Assembly: GCA_029550525.1 (NCBI GenBank)
Contig: JAKPHF010000056.1
Coordinates: 186,001 to 250,000 of the forward strand
Direction: 5' to 3'
DNA from: Planctomycetota bacterium
GTDB taxonomy: Bacteria; Planctomycetota; Phycisphaerae; UBA1845; PWPN01
DNA: 64,000 nt
Under the pieces are notes generated by a model that did not search any database, had not been told where the DNA came from, and saw nothing but the letters and a program-made list of their open reading frames with translations. The translations under genes and the position numbers were made by a program. Shown here one piece after another: positions 33,371 through 42,839 of this stretch. Every line of letters begins with the position of its first letter. The stretch's first letter is position 1.

Positions 33371-34635
33371 GATCTCCTCTCGATGAAAAGCCACAGTGGC
33401 ATCTCACGATCGTTGATGGTGGGATAGGTGATGTTCGGTTCGGCCAAGCCCTTTGGCCGCCTGAGTGACGGGAGGTACGGCAGGCCCCAACAGTCTTTGT
33501 CCGAACAGGGGTCTGATCGGTTTCGACGTGCCACTGCCGCCGACCTGTCCGGCCCGCGGAGGTCAGGTGGCAGAAAACCGCGTCGAATAGCAATTTCAGG
33601 TGAAGATTCCCCCCCACCTTTTTGCACGAACCGGCCAGCGAGGCGACCAACCGGCTCGCCGGGCAAGTATCTACTTGGCGGCGGTAGACCGCAACGCCTT
33701 CGGCGGCAATAGAGGGCCCGCCGGGTCTCACGCCCAAGCTGTTCCGGCCAGCAGCTTCGCCACATGTGAGTTAGCATGCCCGCGATGCCCTGGCCTTCCT
33801 GTTGAACATGGTCCGCGTGCCCCCGATCCCAACCCTCTATTCTTCAGACAATTACCGCTGGTCCTTGCCGATTGACGTGGTGGATCCGCTGACAGGCCGC
33901 GGCAGAAGGCCGGTTTGCGGCCTCTCGCAGCTCTCACGCCGCGCGAAGCTGATCGCCTCGTCATTGTGGCGTCCAGCCCACCTGGCGCCACGAGGCTAAT
34001 CATCTGAGTGCCTGCAAAAAGACACTCATGAAGCCCCAATAAATACCCGTTTAACTAATTACTGCCAGTCTTGAATGCAACATAAATATATCACCTGATG
34101 TTAGGGTATTTTTTCCCGAGCGGCTCAGGACCCTCTTTTTTCCAGGTCACGTCGTGGTCCCCCCGGATACGTTTAGCGTTTTAAGGACCCGCAACAGAGG
34201 AGTGCAGAGGGCAGGCTGGCGGGGTACCCACCGCACTGTCGACCGCCGGCGCCCAGCTCTCACCGACGCAGGGATCCAACCGCCTGTCCATGAATAACGA
34301 TGCATCCGCGCCGGTAGCGGGCCGGGAAATGAGAGCTCAGGGCCAGCAAAGACGGAAATGTGCAGCGGAACCGACCGACGCCGCCGGCTCGTTTATGGAG
34401 CCAAGCGGCAAGAAAGCAGAGCCCTCGCCGTAGCACGTCCGCTTCCGGGCTGCTAACGCTGCTAACGGTCTCCGGTAGCAAGGGGAATGACGAAGCCGGA
34501 ATGAACGAAAGAAGTCCGAATGACGACCAGAATGGCGAAAAACGCCAGCGTGACGAAGGCCCGCATTCCGGCCGCGCCTCGCTATTCTGGCTCACAGCTC
34601 ATAGCTTTTCTTCCTCATTAGTCATTCGGATTTCG
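33371..34635. other. Long non-coding stretch (about 1.26 kb)
   Basis: I find no gene with protein-like composition on either strand. The open frames of 60-150 codons here lack start signals and family resemblance. The part near 34035-34115 is AT-rich (TAAATATATCACC, TTAGGGTATTTTTTCCC), unlike its surroundings. Near 34480-34560 and 34605-34650 are repeats built from GAATGACGAA / GTCATTCGGATTTCGTCATTCG, again in inverted orientation. It may contain decayed mobile DNA. Confidence 0.5.
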
Positions 34636-34650
34636 TCATTCGTCATTCGC
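34480..34650. repeat. GAATGACGAA-type dispersed repeat, two inverted parts
   Basis: AAGGGGAATGACGAAGCC and GTCCGAATGACGACCAG at about 34478-34535. These face TTAGTCATTCGGATTTCGTC and ATTCGTCATTCG at about 34617-34650. The right part reaches the stop of the GH39-like gene. Confidence 0.5.
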
Positions 34651-36552
34651 CCCGCGAAGTTCCACCAACGTCACGGAGTTGGCCTCCAGCGTCGCGTCGA
34701 GGACGAACTTGGCGCCTTCGAGGGCTCCGCCGCCGGTCCGCTCGAGCTCGGCCCGATTGCGGTCGTGCCAGACGTTGCTGTGCGTGCCATCGATGGTCCA
34801 CTGCACGTACTTTCCGCCGGCGAGTTCGCGCGGCAGCGAATCGATGGTGAGGCGCACGTGCCGCCGCAGATTGTGACGGTAACGGAAGTTCACCACGACC
34901 ACGGCGAGCCGCCGGGTCTGGGCGTCCCACGCGGCCACGGCGCAGACTTCGTCGTCGGTGCCATCGACCGGCAGCCATCGACCCGACAGGCCGTTGAAGA
35001 TCTTGGCCATGTTGAACGTGGGCTTGGGCACATTGTCCTGCATGATCATGGACCAGTCGCCGCGGAAGCCCATGTCGTTCTGCTTGACGTAGAAGAAGCA
35101 GGGCCGGTCGATCTTCTTGGGAATGAACGCGCGGATGACGCAATCGGCACAGTAGGCCGAGCCGACCTCGTGATCCTGCGGCCGGTTGGGCCACCATGCC
35201 TCCGACCACTCGCTGAGCACGAACGACTTGACCGTCTTTTTCACCTGGGGGTAGTCGTCGAGGTGCTTGCGAAACTCGTCGGCTTGACCGGCGATGATGT
35301 CGGCGGGATGGAAGTACTCGTGCCAGCTCACGAAATCGAGCGGAAGCTTTTCTTGCACACACCAGGCCATCAAGCCACGGGCAAATCCGCGGCCGTTGGC
35401 GCAGAAGCCGTAGTCGCTGCTTTCGAACGGGCCGCTGGCCAGGGCCGGACCGCCGACCTTGGCGTCAGGATCGGCCCGTCGCACGCCGCGGGCCGTGGCG
35501 CGATAGAGCTTGGCGTAAGCTTCGAAGCGGCGCACGGTCTCCTGATCCACGCCGGTCTTGCCCAGCGCGGCCTCGTACAGCCGACGGAACTCGGGCGTGC
35601 CCGTATCGTTGGGCCCCGGCTTGAGCCAACCAGTGTTGACCTCGTTCCACACTTCCCAGGATGGGACGCGCACGCCGCGCTCGATGGCACGAGCGGCCGC
35701 ACGATAGCAGAGTTCTTCCCAAACGCCGTAGTCGCGCGGTGCGCTCTGACGATCGGGATTGTCAACTGCGTCGAGCGCGTGCGGCATATACGACACGGCG
35801 AAGATAGGCTCGGCGCCGAGTTTCTTGACGATGAAGTCGGTGCGCTTGTCAAAGTCGGTCCAGTCCCAAACCCACTCATTGCTTGATGGCGAGGCACCTT
35901 CGGGCTTCTTGAGCACGTTGGTGAAGATGTTGTCCATCCGGAACCACTTGAAGCCGCCCTCTTTCAGCTTGGCTGCGGTTGAATCCTCGTAGTCGGCCAG
36001 TCCCCCGCCCTGACTCAGACCGATAATGCCGTCCGGCACGGGCTCCAGCGGCTTGGCGGCGTTCACGCTGATGCTCAATCGCTGCAACGCTCGCTTCGGC
36101 TCGAGGATGGTCCAAGCAGCCTCGTCGAACTTGTCGCCGCCCTGCACCTTGCCGTACACCTGCACCTCGATGCGCACGGGCGTGCCGGGCACGGCTTTCT
36201 CGGCCACCAGCACGAGAGCCGGATGATCGTTGTCGTAGCGTGACTGGAACCGGCCATTGAGAAAGACCTCGCCGCCGTCGCCGCAGTTGATACGGATGCC
36301 CACGGGTTTACCCGCAGTCGATTGGTTGTCAATTTCCGCGGGAATTTTCAATTCGCCGATCAGCCAGCGGAACTGATTGTCCTGCGGCCACGAGTCGCCG
36401 GGCCGGATCGTCTGGGCGTCGCCGGGAATGGACTGCGGCAAACCGCTGCGCTCGCCCGTCGGCGGCAAAACCTTCCACTCAGCCATCGCCGGCGCGGCAA
36501 CCAGCAAACACATCCATGCAGCACGAACCATTGGTGCACGAACTGAACTCAT
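34636..36552 (-). CDS. Exported glycoside hydrolase, GH39-like (clan GH-A)
   Basis: A 638-residue secreted enzyme. The ATG at 36550-36552 begins MSSVRAPMVRAAWMCLLVAA...PAMA, a good signal peptide; the 23-codon upstream extension has none. An N-terminal beta-sandwich (GEVFLNGRFQSRYDNDHPAL) is followed by a TIM barrel. In the barrel, SWEVWNEVN provides the acid/base Glu304, with the preceding Asn of clan GH-A. KSFVLSEWSEAWW provides the likely nucleophile Glu448, and LDFVSWHEYFHP lies between them. The C-terminal part (FNMAKIFNGLSG, AVVVVNFRYRHN) resembles the beta domain of GH39 beta-xylosidases. It may act on xylosidic, arabinosidic or uronic linkages; the specificity is inferred only to this level. 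Confidence 0.85.
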   Translation of the reverse strand: MSSVRAPMVRAAWMCLLVAAPAMAEWKVLPPTGERSGLPQSIPGDAQTIRPGDSWPQDNQFRWLIGELKIPAEIDNQSTAGKPVGIRINCGDGGEVFLNGRFQSRYDNDHPALVLVAEKAVPGTPVRIEVQVYGKVQGGDKFDEAAWTILEPKRALQRLSISVNAAKPLEPVPDGIIGLSQGGGLADYEDSTAAKLKEGGFKWFRMDNIFTNVLKKPEGASPSSNEWVWDWTDFDKRTDFIVKKLGAEPIFAVSYMPHALDAVDNPDRQSAPRDYGVWEELCYRAAARAIERGVRVPSWEVWNEVNTGWLKPGPNDTGTPEFRRLYEAALGKTGVDQETVRRFEAYAKLYRATARGVRRADPDAKVGGPALASGPFESSDYGFCANGRGFARGLMAWCVQEKLPLDFVSWHEYFHPADIIAGQADEFRKHLDDYPQVKKTVKSFVLSEWSEAWWPNRPQDHEVGSAYCADCVIRAFIPKKIDRPCFFYVKQNDMGFRGDWSMIMQDNVPKPTFNMAKIFNGLSGRWLPVDGTDDEVCAVAAWDAQTRRLAVVVVNFRYRHNLRRHVRLTIDSLPRELAGGKYVQWTIDGTHSNVWHDRNRAELERTGGGALEGAKFVLDATLEANSVTLVELRGANDE

Positions 36553-37074
36553 CGAGTCTGTTTCCTCTTGAAACCTGAAAGGGGGAGAACCGCCGACGTC
36601 GGCATGCATTGCTGTCACCACTGTGTTGCATTCTCGCCAACCACTACGGCTTTTTCAAATCGGCTGCGGGACGCACGCGTTCTGACGATTGGCTCGCGAG
36701 GTTGCAACACAACCAAGTCTTGCGAGCCCAGGCCATGTTGACCGGGACCCGAGAAGGCGATTTCCCCCATTGTCCCCAGCGCCGCGAAATACTGGCCGTC
36801 CCACCTTCCGGCGCGTTCCGTGCATACAGGAATGCGGATCGCATTGCGCCCTATTTACTCGATTTACCGCACAACTTACGTTGAGGATTCCTGCCTATTT
36901 CGCGATCGTCCCCTGATCCCAGAGAGCTCGTTGCGGGCGTGGCCATCGACAAAAACTGAGCCGGTCGCGTTCGTCTGGCTGAGCATTAAACCGAGCTAAT
37001 AAGACAGCAACTGACGCGCGCAAAAATGCTTGAAAATAAAGGGTTTTTTCGCGTTGAAAACCGGTTAACGCGAC
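36553..37074. other. Intergenic region upstream of the secreted-protein run
   Basis: No credible gene; frames of 60-130 codons here lack signals. It contains ATTAAACCGAGCTAATAA at about 36984-37001, related to the motif at 40366-40380. An AT-rich stretch TGAAAATAAAGGGTTTTTTC lies just before the operator-like palindrome. Confidence 0.5.
37050..37072. promoter_or_regulatory. Operator-like palindrome next to a promoter
   Basis: CGCGTT (37050-37055) is inverted as AACGCG (37067-37072). Inside is the palindrome AACCGGTT (37059-37066) with the central CG typical of LacI-family operators. It ends two bases before the -35 box. The related string GAACCGAGTTAACGC lies upstream of the gene at 40635. 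Confidence 0.4.
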
Positions 37075-37104
37075 TTGACTTCCACATGTGAGAAACGTTA
37101 CTAT
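37075..37104 (+). promoter_or_regulatory. Sigma70-type promoter for the PEP-CTERM/dockerin run
   Basis: TTGACT at 37075-37080, an 18-base spacer, then TACTAT at 37099-37104. The start of transcription would be near 37111, leaving a leader of nearly 290 bases before the ATG at 37399. Confidence 0.5.
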
Positions 37105-37398
37105 CGCACAGGCAACTGCCTCGGCATTCGGTAAATTTGGAGGGTTCGCGTGCAGGAGCGTTTCAGCCCTTTCACCATTTCGGGGACCGAGGCCGGGAAA
37201 GTCCAGCGCATCTTTCCGCTGTGGAGGCAGCGACGTCATTCGAAACCATACCGGCGGCCTAAGCCCGCACGAATGGCGCGCGGAAGGACAGGAGAGGGGA
37301 TCCACGCAACCACACCAAAGTGGAGTGGGAAGTCATGTTACGAGGGTGCGAACGCGTGTGTCGTTCGTGCCAGTCACTTCTGAGGAGGAGAGACGATC

Positions 37399-38073
37399 AT
37401 GCAGCATACGAAGAAATTGGCAGTGGTAGCCCTGACCGTCGCGGCGATGTGCACTGCGGCGAGCGCGGCCGGTATTGCGTACCAGAACACCACGGGCGGC
37501 TGGGTATACCAGTTGAACGCCCCCACGGGCTGGGCCGTCGTTGGTGCGGCAAACATCGTGCTCCCGGGCGCCGGTCCGGACGGCGGCGATGCTTGGTATC
37601 GGTATGGTGCCACTGGCGGCCAGGATGACCCCACCCAGGCTTTCTGGGACTTCAGCTTTGCCGATCTGCCCAATGTGGGCCACGACCTGGAGCCCGGGCA
37701 GTATGCCATGCAGGCGTACGTCTCGGACTACGGCAGTCTCCCGCACGAGGGTGACGGCGTGTTCGGTTCGCGGCATGGGCCGTGGGGCTGGAACGCCCTG
37801 GGCAACTTCTCCTCGTGGAACGGCGTCTCGCAGGCCACTCCGGGCTGGACCGATATGGGCGACTGGACCGGGGGCTATGTCTGGCTGTCCAAGACGGGTG
37901 ATCCGCAGGACATGACGATTTCGGTGAAGTGGAATCCTTGGCCCGGCTACGGCGGGCTGGCCGTTTCCGGCGTTCGCATCAGCACGGACGGCAACTTTGA
38001 GCCGATTCCCGAGCCGGCCACTGCGCTGCTGGCCTTGCTGGGCCTGCCGCTGCTCCGCCGCCGCATCCGGTAA
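37399..38073 (+). CDS. PEP-CTERM sorting-domain protein
   Basis: A 224-residue exported protein. A strong ribosome-binding site (AGGAGGAGAG) precedes the ATG. MQHTKKLAVVALTVAAMCTA with ASA is the signal peptide. The body is rich in Gly, Trp, Asp and aromatic residues (TGGWVYQLNAPTGWAVVG, NPWPGYGGLAVSGVRI), as in beta-sandwich surface proteins. The C-terminus is a textbook PEP-CTERM: PEP in IPEPATALLALLGLPLL, then RRRIR, so it should be processed by an exosortase and linked to the envelope or matrix. No exosortase gene is in the window. It is the first gene after the promoter at 37075, and a strong hairpin follows it. Confidence 0.88.
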   Translation: MQHTKKLAVVALTVAAMCTAASAAGIAYQNTTGGWVYQLNAPTGWAVVGAANIVLPGAGPDGGDAWYRYGATGGQDDPTQAFWDFSFADLPNVGHDLEPGQYAMQAYVSDYGSLPHEGDGVFGSRHGPWGWNALGNFSSWNGVSQATPGWTDMGDWTGGYVWLSKTGDPQDMTISVKWNPWPGYGGLAVSGVRISTDGNFEPIPEPATALLALLGLPLLRRRIR

Positions 38074-38100
38074 GCGAATCAAGCAAGTCGAAACGCGTTG

Positions 38101-38134
38101 CGGGCAGAGCGGAGTTTTCTCTCCGCTCTGCCCG
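38101..38134 (+). terminator. Perfect 14-bp hairpin after the PEP-CTERM gene
   Basis: CGGGCAGAGCGGAG, loop TTTTCT, CTCCGCTCTGCCCG. It is followed by TCTTGGACTTT, with no long T-run, so it may only partly stop transcription into the next gene. Confidence 0.65.
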
Positions 38135-38173
38135 TCTTGGACTTTAGCCACCTTGTGCGAACGGAACGACGCG

Positions 38174-39367
38174 ATGACCAGGCTCACTGCTGCAGCAATT
38201 CTTTCGGGAGCGTCGCTGGCCTGGATGACACTCGGCACGACCGAGGTGCGAGCCGAAACACTGACTCTGCCGTTTTACGAGAACTTCGAGCCAACGCCTC
38301 CCGCTCCCTCCAGCGGAGGGTGGGATTGGTCCAAGGAGTGGCATGCGTTCAACACGATGGGCGACCGCGGCTACCTGGGGCCTTGCATGACGGGCACGAT
38401 TCCGCCCGACGAGCCCCGCTGCCCGTGGGATGACCTGGCTCTCAAGGACGTGAGTTCGACGTACCGATGGGGGCCGCTGAAATTTGAGAGCTGGCCCGAC
38501 AAGGACAACGGAGGTCACGTGTTCAGCGGACAGCGTTCCGGCCGTCAACCGACCTGGGATCCGAACTGGGGGGCGATCTACCACGTGTTTGAACCGCCCA
38601 CCAGCCGAACGCTTCGCCTCAAAGTGCAAGTGTGGGACGAGGCCGGTATTCTCTGCGACTGCGACCCCTGGGGATCGCCTTCGCGGCCCAATTTCGACGT
38701 TCACGGCGGGATCGAACTGACTAACGGGATTCGCAGCGAATACTACTTCATCGGCGTCAACAGCCACCAGAGTTGGGACCACTACTCGCTGGCCACCAAG
38801 AGCGAAGGCTGGATCGTGACGCCCGTCCCCCGCACCAGAGGCTGGCACAAGCTCGAAATCGTGGTGCATCCGTACTCAGGAGCCGCCGGCGACGTGGAGT
38901 TCTGGATCGACGGCGTTCTGATCCATCAAGGCTATCGCAGGCCCGGCGATGCCTTGCCGCCCACCGGGGTGCACGTGAATCACCTGAGACTCGGCGGCGA
39001 CCCCGCCATCGTGGAGGAGAGCAGTCTCACCAACACGATGGAAGAGTTTTGGTATGACGAAGTGGCCCTGACCAACACGAATAATCCGGCGGCGGACTTC
39101 AACGGCGACGGCGCGGTCGACATGATCGACTTCGCGGCGTTTCAGAAGTGCTGGACGGGGCCGGGAAATCCGTTCTATGCCGTTCCGACCAGCGCCGGCT
39201 GGGACAATGAGAACAAGGTCTGGCTCGAGCCCATCCTCTTCGACGCAGCAAAATGCCAGGCGATGGATCTGGACGGCGATCAGGATGTGGACGCGGCGGA
39301 CTTCGACCTGTTCCTGCAATGCGCATCCGGTCCGATGATCCCTGCGGACAAAATGTGCGGCCATTGA
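38174..39367 (+). CDS. Secreted dockerin-repeat protein
   Basis: A 397-residue exported protein. The ATG at 38174 begins MTRLTAAAILSGASLAWMTL...VRA, a signal peptide. The body is a single jelly-roll-like domain of about 270 residues (FYENFEPTPPAPSSGGWDWS, LRLKVQVWDEAGILCDCDPW, HKLEIVVHPYSGAAGDVEFW). Two dockerin/EF-hand calcium loops follow: DFNGDGAVDMIDFAAFQKC and DLDGDQDVDAADFDLFLQC. In planctomycetes such tails are taken to anchor or assemble extracellular proteins, not to build cellulosomes; the partner is unknown. The body resembles that of the next gene's product (DDVNVVP / EFWYDEVALTN), suggesting related ligands. Confidence 0.85.
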   Translation: MTRLTAAAILSGASLAWMTLGTTEVRAETLTLPFYENFEPTPPAPSSGGWDWSKEWHAFNTMGDRGYLGPCMTGTIPPDEPRCPWDDLALKDVSSTYRWGPLKFESWPDKDNGGHVFSGQRSGRQPTWDPNWGAIYHVFEPPTSRTLRLKVQVWDEAGILCDCDPWGSPSRPNFDVHGGIELTNGIRSEYYFIGVNSHQSWDHYSLATKSEGWIVTPVPRTRGWHKLEIVVHPYSGAAGDVEFWIDGVLIHQGYRRPGDALPPTGVHVNHLRLGGDPAIVEESSLTNTMEEFWYDEVALTNTNNPAADFNGDGAVDMIDFAAFQKCWTGPGNPFYAVPTSAGWDNENKVWLEPILFDAAKCQAMDLDGDQDVDAADFDLFLQCASGPMIPADKMCGH

Positions 39368-39396
39368 CGAACACAGTACAAAGGAGGAGATGCGAA

Positions 39397-40218
39397 ATGC
39401 GAAAGCTGACGCTGATTGCGGCGGTCCTGGCGACCTGGACCCCTGCGGTGCTGGCCGTGCCGAACTTCACCGACGACTTCGAAGCGGGCGTCGGCGGCAC
39501 GCACAACTGGTACAACTGGAACAGAGGCGGCACCAATCCTGATCCCTGGCCGCCGCCGAATCCCAGCGGGATCAACAACCTGCTGACGACCAGCGACAGC
39601 CACAACCACACGCCGGGGGGCAAGTACTCCGCTCAGGCGTGGGCGAGCGATCCGGCGGCCTGGAATGCTTACAGCGATTTCGGCGCCTACTCCGGCGCGA
39701 TCAAGGCCTGGGTGTACGTCTTTGAGGATTACAACAACAAAGGGACCAACCCCTCCCAGCCCGTGACCAACATGTTCTCGCTGTACGGTGATGCGGCCAA
39801 CCCGGGCGAGTTCACCGATTACATTCAGCTGGGTGTGGTGCCCTTCTACCCGAGCGGCAGCGAGCGATACGGCTTCCGCACGTTGTACAACGATTCGACG
39901 GGCGGCGGCATCATCGACACCGGCGTTTCCCGCAAGGCCGGCTGGACCAAGCTGGGCATCGAGGTGGATGCCCTGGCCGACGGGGGCCAGATCCGTTTCT
40001 ACATCGACGACGTGCTGGTCGGTACTTCATTCCGGGCTGGCGCCAATAACGGCGCGGGCGGCCTGAGCCCCGTCGATCTGCGGTGGGTCCGCCTGGGCAA
40101 CAACTCCAAGAGCTATGAAACCTTCTGGTACGACGACGTGAACGTGGTTCCGGAACCGGCGGTGGCGGCTCTCATGCTGATCGGGCTGGGGCTGGTCGCA
40201 CGCAAGCGCCGCGGATGA
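39397..40218 (+). CDS. PEP-CTERM sorting-domain protein with a concanavalin-like body
   Basis: A 273-residue exported protein whose ATG is nine bases after AAGGAGG. MRKLTLIAAVLATWTPAVLA is the signal peptide. The body begins VPNFTDDFEAGVGGTHNWYN and continues with GAIKAWVYVFEDYNNKGTNP, KLGIEVDALADGGQIRFYID and ETFWYDDVNV. This resembles the LamG/laminarinase-like jelly-roll domains of sugar-binding proteins. The tail VVPEPAVAALMLIGLGLVAR with KRRG is a PEP-CTERM signal. A hairpin with a T-rich tail follows, so it probably ends the transcript that begins at 37111. Confidence 0.88.
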   Translation: MRKLTLIAAVLATWTPAVLAVPNFTDDFEAGVGGTHNWYNWNRGGTNPDPWPPPNPSGINNLLTTSDSHNHTPGGKYSAQAWASDPAAWNAYSDFGAYSGAIKAWVYVFEDYNNKGTNPSQPVTNMFSLYGDAANPGEFTDYIQLGVVPFYPSGSERYGFRTLYNDSTGGGIIDTGVSRKAGWTKLGIEVDALADGGQIRFYIDDVLVGTSFRAGANNGAGGLSPVDLRWVRLGNNSKSYETFWYDDVNVVPEPAVAALMLIGLGLVARKRRG

Positions 40219-40246
40219 TGGTTTCCGCGAGCTTCTCATGACACGA

Positions 40247-40287
40247 CGGGCAGCCGGTTCAGTATTGGACCGGCTGTCCGTTCTGTT
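40247..40287 (+). terminator. Rho-independent terminator after the second PEP-CTERM gene
   Basis: CGGGCAGCCGGT (40247-40258), loop TCAGTATTGG, ACCGGCTGTCCG (40269-40280), then TTCTGTTT. The stem is 12 base pairs with one G-U pair. Confidence 0.75.
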
Positions 40288-40365
40288 TATCAACTCACCG
40301 CCGACGTCATGCAGCAAGCCAGGAAGTTTCATTGTTGTTAGGGGTCACAGTGATAGGCTAGTCTA

Positions 40366-40380
40366 TTGAACCGAGTTAAC
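40366..40380. promoter_or_regulatory. Operator-like motif GAACCGAGTTAACGC
   Basis: A short imperfect palindrome (AAC-CGA-GTT). It resembles AAACCGGTTAACGC at about 37058-37071 and TTAAACCGAGCTAATA near 36983. All three lie upstream of secreted-protein genes. Confidence 0.3.
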
Positions 40381-40455
40381 GCTTCGCTAATGAGGCGTCG
40401 GGCCACCGTAGAGCATAACTTTCGAAATCGTTTCGGCTTAAGCGCAGACATCGCG

Positions 40456-40484
40456 TTGATTTACCCACTCACAAGCGTTAAAAT
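40456..40484 (+). promoter_or_regulatory. Sigma70-type promoter for the golvesin-like gene
   Basis: TTGATT at 40456-40461, a 17-base spacer and TAAAAT at 40479-40484. The predicted leader is about 145 bases. It begins a second transcription unit after the terminator at 40247. Confidence 0.5.
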
Positions 40485-40634
40485 TGTCGATAGATGGACA
40501 GGAGTTTCGCTCCTGGCCTAGCCATTCAGGGCGGTCTGTCATTTGCACGTGGTGGTCAGATGGTCAACGGCTTCGCTCATGCCATGACGAGCGAGGCGTA
40601 GGCTGTTCGATTCTTCGGAACGGGGAAAAGTGCC

Positions 40635-42839
40635 ATGCGTTTGCAGTTCGTATTTGCCCTCGCCGCGATGCTGATCGGTAGCCCAGGCGCGTTCGCGCAA
40701 CGTCAATGGATTGTCTACCCGAGTGAATATACGGGTAGCGGTTGGTTCGACATGCCTTCCGGCAACTACGACGTGAACGATCCGGCCAACCCGTCGCGGC
40801 CCTACAGATGGGCAACCGGTTTCGACGGCGAACGTCGCGCATATTGGGACATCACCGCCGAGAACGCCATTCCCATCGGGCACAGCGATCCGTTCCCCGC
40901 CAAGCCCGCTTTCTACCAGATCGAACACTGGGTTCCCACGGAGAATCCGGTCGGTGTAACCTGGGGCGGCTACACCACCGTCGAAGTGTCGTTCAGCGGA
41001 CAGCCGGGCGAGGACGAGGAAGGCAAGATCAATCCCTTCATCCCTTGGAACGGCAGATATCGCACAAATCATCAGTGGTTGGAACTGGTTTTTAGCTGTG
41101 ACACATGCAACGGTGGCGGGGCCGAACCGGCCCGGTGGCGACAAGCTGGCCCCGGTCCCCATGCGCCGGCGGCACCGACTTGCGACGCCCCCGAAAACTC
41201 GCCCGACAGCCGGTTCGTCTACCTGCGGCGGGGCAGCCGGCTCTTCATCAAGTTCAACTTCGACTGGGGCTGGGAAATGTACGTCCCCATGACCGCCGTT
41301 CGGATCACGGAGCTGGTTCCCGTGCCACGTACTTGTGACGCCGCTACGCAAGGAGGTCCCGTCGATCTGCGATGCGTCGGGAACGCCGATCCAATCTATG
41401 GCAGTGGCGAACTGTTCGCCAACAGTCCGCACCGCTCAGAACCTGAAGTGACCGTAGATGGTGATTGGGCGCTGGCAGTAGAGGGCTACACGGTACCGCT
41501 CTGCCCCTTCCCCGAGTTCAACACCGATCCTGAGAATCGGCCGTCGTACCCGTACAACGTGGCTCTCACGCAGGGCCTTCCGCCCACGGGCGACTACACG
41601 GCCCGTTTGCCCGATGGGAACGTCAACTTCAAGCTCCGGTTCGACGGACACAACAGCATCAAATGGCGCAGCAACTCAACCGGTGATTTCGACGGCAACA
41701 AAGTCTATACGCTCAACGAGGTTGCCGAACGTGAGTTTCTGCCGGGCCATTACGGCAAGATCTCGCTGCTTACCGCATGCTCCGGCGGACGCGGACATAA
41801 GTTGAACGTACAGGCACATTACGAGGATGGCACCAGCGAAGTGGTGCCGGTGAATCTCTACGACTGGTTCGACCAGGTAGGCGATGCCGTCTCAGTCGGC
41901 TTGGACAAGGACGGCTATCCGATCGGCCCGAATTCCACGGGATTCAAGCTGCTCAGCAAGTACGGTGAGTCCGTCGAACATGTACGCGGCGGCGGAACGA
42001 GCGGGGCCTTCCTGTTCGCTCACACCGTGCCTGTGAATCCGGCCAAGACGCTGACCCAGATCAGTTTCAGTCTGGAATCCCCCTACGCCCCGCCGGTGGT
42101 TATCGAGAGCCGTGCCGGAGGTCAGAGCCACATGAACTTCAGCACGACGGGCGGTTGGAACCAGGATTCGGCCAAGTCCGACAACAATGAGGTGACCGCA
42201 GGGATCGGGAGCCTGTGGGCCGGTTCGGGTCAGGCCGGGACAACCGCGACGTTCAGCTTCACACCGGTCGTCACCGCCTACTATGACGTCTTCGCCACGT
42301 GGGCCAAGTCGCTGGACGCCTGCACGGAGACCGCCTTCATCGTCACGCATGATGGCGGCTCGACCACCGTGTTCCGGAACCAGCGGGAAGACGGAAATGG
42401 TTGGCGCCACTTGGGCCAGTATCCTATGACCGCCGGTGTGACTTATACGGTCACGATCGACTCGGCACAGTCTACCGGCGGGCCGCGCATCTACGCCGAT
42501 GCCGTCCGGTTCACCGTTCCGGGGATCACGGCCAATCTCCTCGCCGTCACGCTGGCAACCGGCGTCGCCTGCAACGTCCCGTGGGCGGACGCGGACGGGG
42601 ATGGCGACGTGGATGCAGCCGACTTCGGTGCGTTCCAGAGATGCCTGACCCTCACCGGCGCACCGATTCTGCCGGGCTGCGAGTGCATGGACATCAACCA
42701 CGATTCGACGATCGACTGGACCGACCTTAACAGCTTCAGCGAATGTGCGCTGGGGCCGGATGTGAAGTATGTGCACGACGCGAATCCTCCGCACTGGCCG
42801 AATTGGCCGGCGCTCTGCCCGGGCATGCCCGCGGAGTAG
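40635..42839 (+). CDS. Large secreted protein with golvesin-like domain and dockerin repeats
   Basis: A 734-residue exported protein. MRLQFVFALAAMLIGSPGAF with AQ is the signal peptide. The first about 460 residues are of unknown family, with many aromatic and Pro/Gly residues and several cysteine pairs (FSCDTCNGGG). Residues about 485-630 match the golvesin C-terminal-like pattern: FSTTGGWNQDSAKSDN, ATFSFTPVVTAYYDVFATWA, WRHLGQYPMTAGVTYTVTID, RIYADAVRF. Two EF-hand-like dockerin segments follow, DADGDGDVDAADFGAFQRC and DINHDSTIDWTDLNSFSEC. It has its own promoter and is followed by genes for a pilin-like and a phosphodiester glycosidase protein on the same strand. It is probably a sugar-binding or matrix protein; function otherwise unknown. 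Confidence 0.82.
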   Translation: MRLQFVFALAAMLIGSPGAFAQRQWIVYPSEYTGSGWFDMPSGNYDVNDPANPSRPYRWATGFDGERRAYWDITAENAIPIGHSDPFPAKPAFYQIEHWVPTENPVGVTWGGYTTVEVSFSGQPGEDEEGKINPFIPWNGRYRTNHQWLELVFSCDTCNGGGAEPARWRQAGPGPHAPAAPTCDAPENSPDSRFVYLRRGSRLFIKFNFDWGWEMYVPMTAVRITELVPVPRTCDAATQGGPVDLRCVGNADPIYGSGELFANSPHRSEPEVTVDGDWALAVEGYTVPLCPFPEFNTDPENRPSYPYNVALTQGLPPTGDYTARLPDGNVNFKLRFDGHNSIKWRSNSTGDFDGNKVYTLNEVAEREFLPGHYGKISLLTACSGGRGHKLNVQAHYEDGTSEVVPVNLYDWFDQVGDAVSVGLDKDGYPIGPNSTGFKLLSKYGESVEHVRGGGTSGAFLFAHTVPVNPAKTLTQISFSLESPYAPPVVIESRAGGQSHMNFSTTGGWNQDSAKSDNNEVTAGIGSLWAGSGQAGTTATFSFTPVVTAYYDVFATWAKSLDACTETAFIVTHDGGSTTVFRNQREDGNGWRHLGQYPMTAGVTYTVTIDSAQSTGGPRIYADAVRFTVPGITANLLAVTLATGVACNVPWADADGDGDVDAADFGAFQRCLTLTGAPILPGCECMDINHDSTIDWTDLNSFSECALGPDVKYVHDANPPHWPNWPALCPGMPAE

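Noticed and set aside
33728..34039. A 103-codon minus-strand frame in the long gap
   Set aside because: Arg/Gly-rich composition typical of non-coding GC-rich DNA; no start signal.
36895..37305. A 136-codon minus-strand frame in the intergenic region
   Set aside because: No ribosome-binding site or domain, and it covers the operator-like palindrome and promoter for the next gene.
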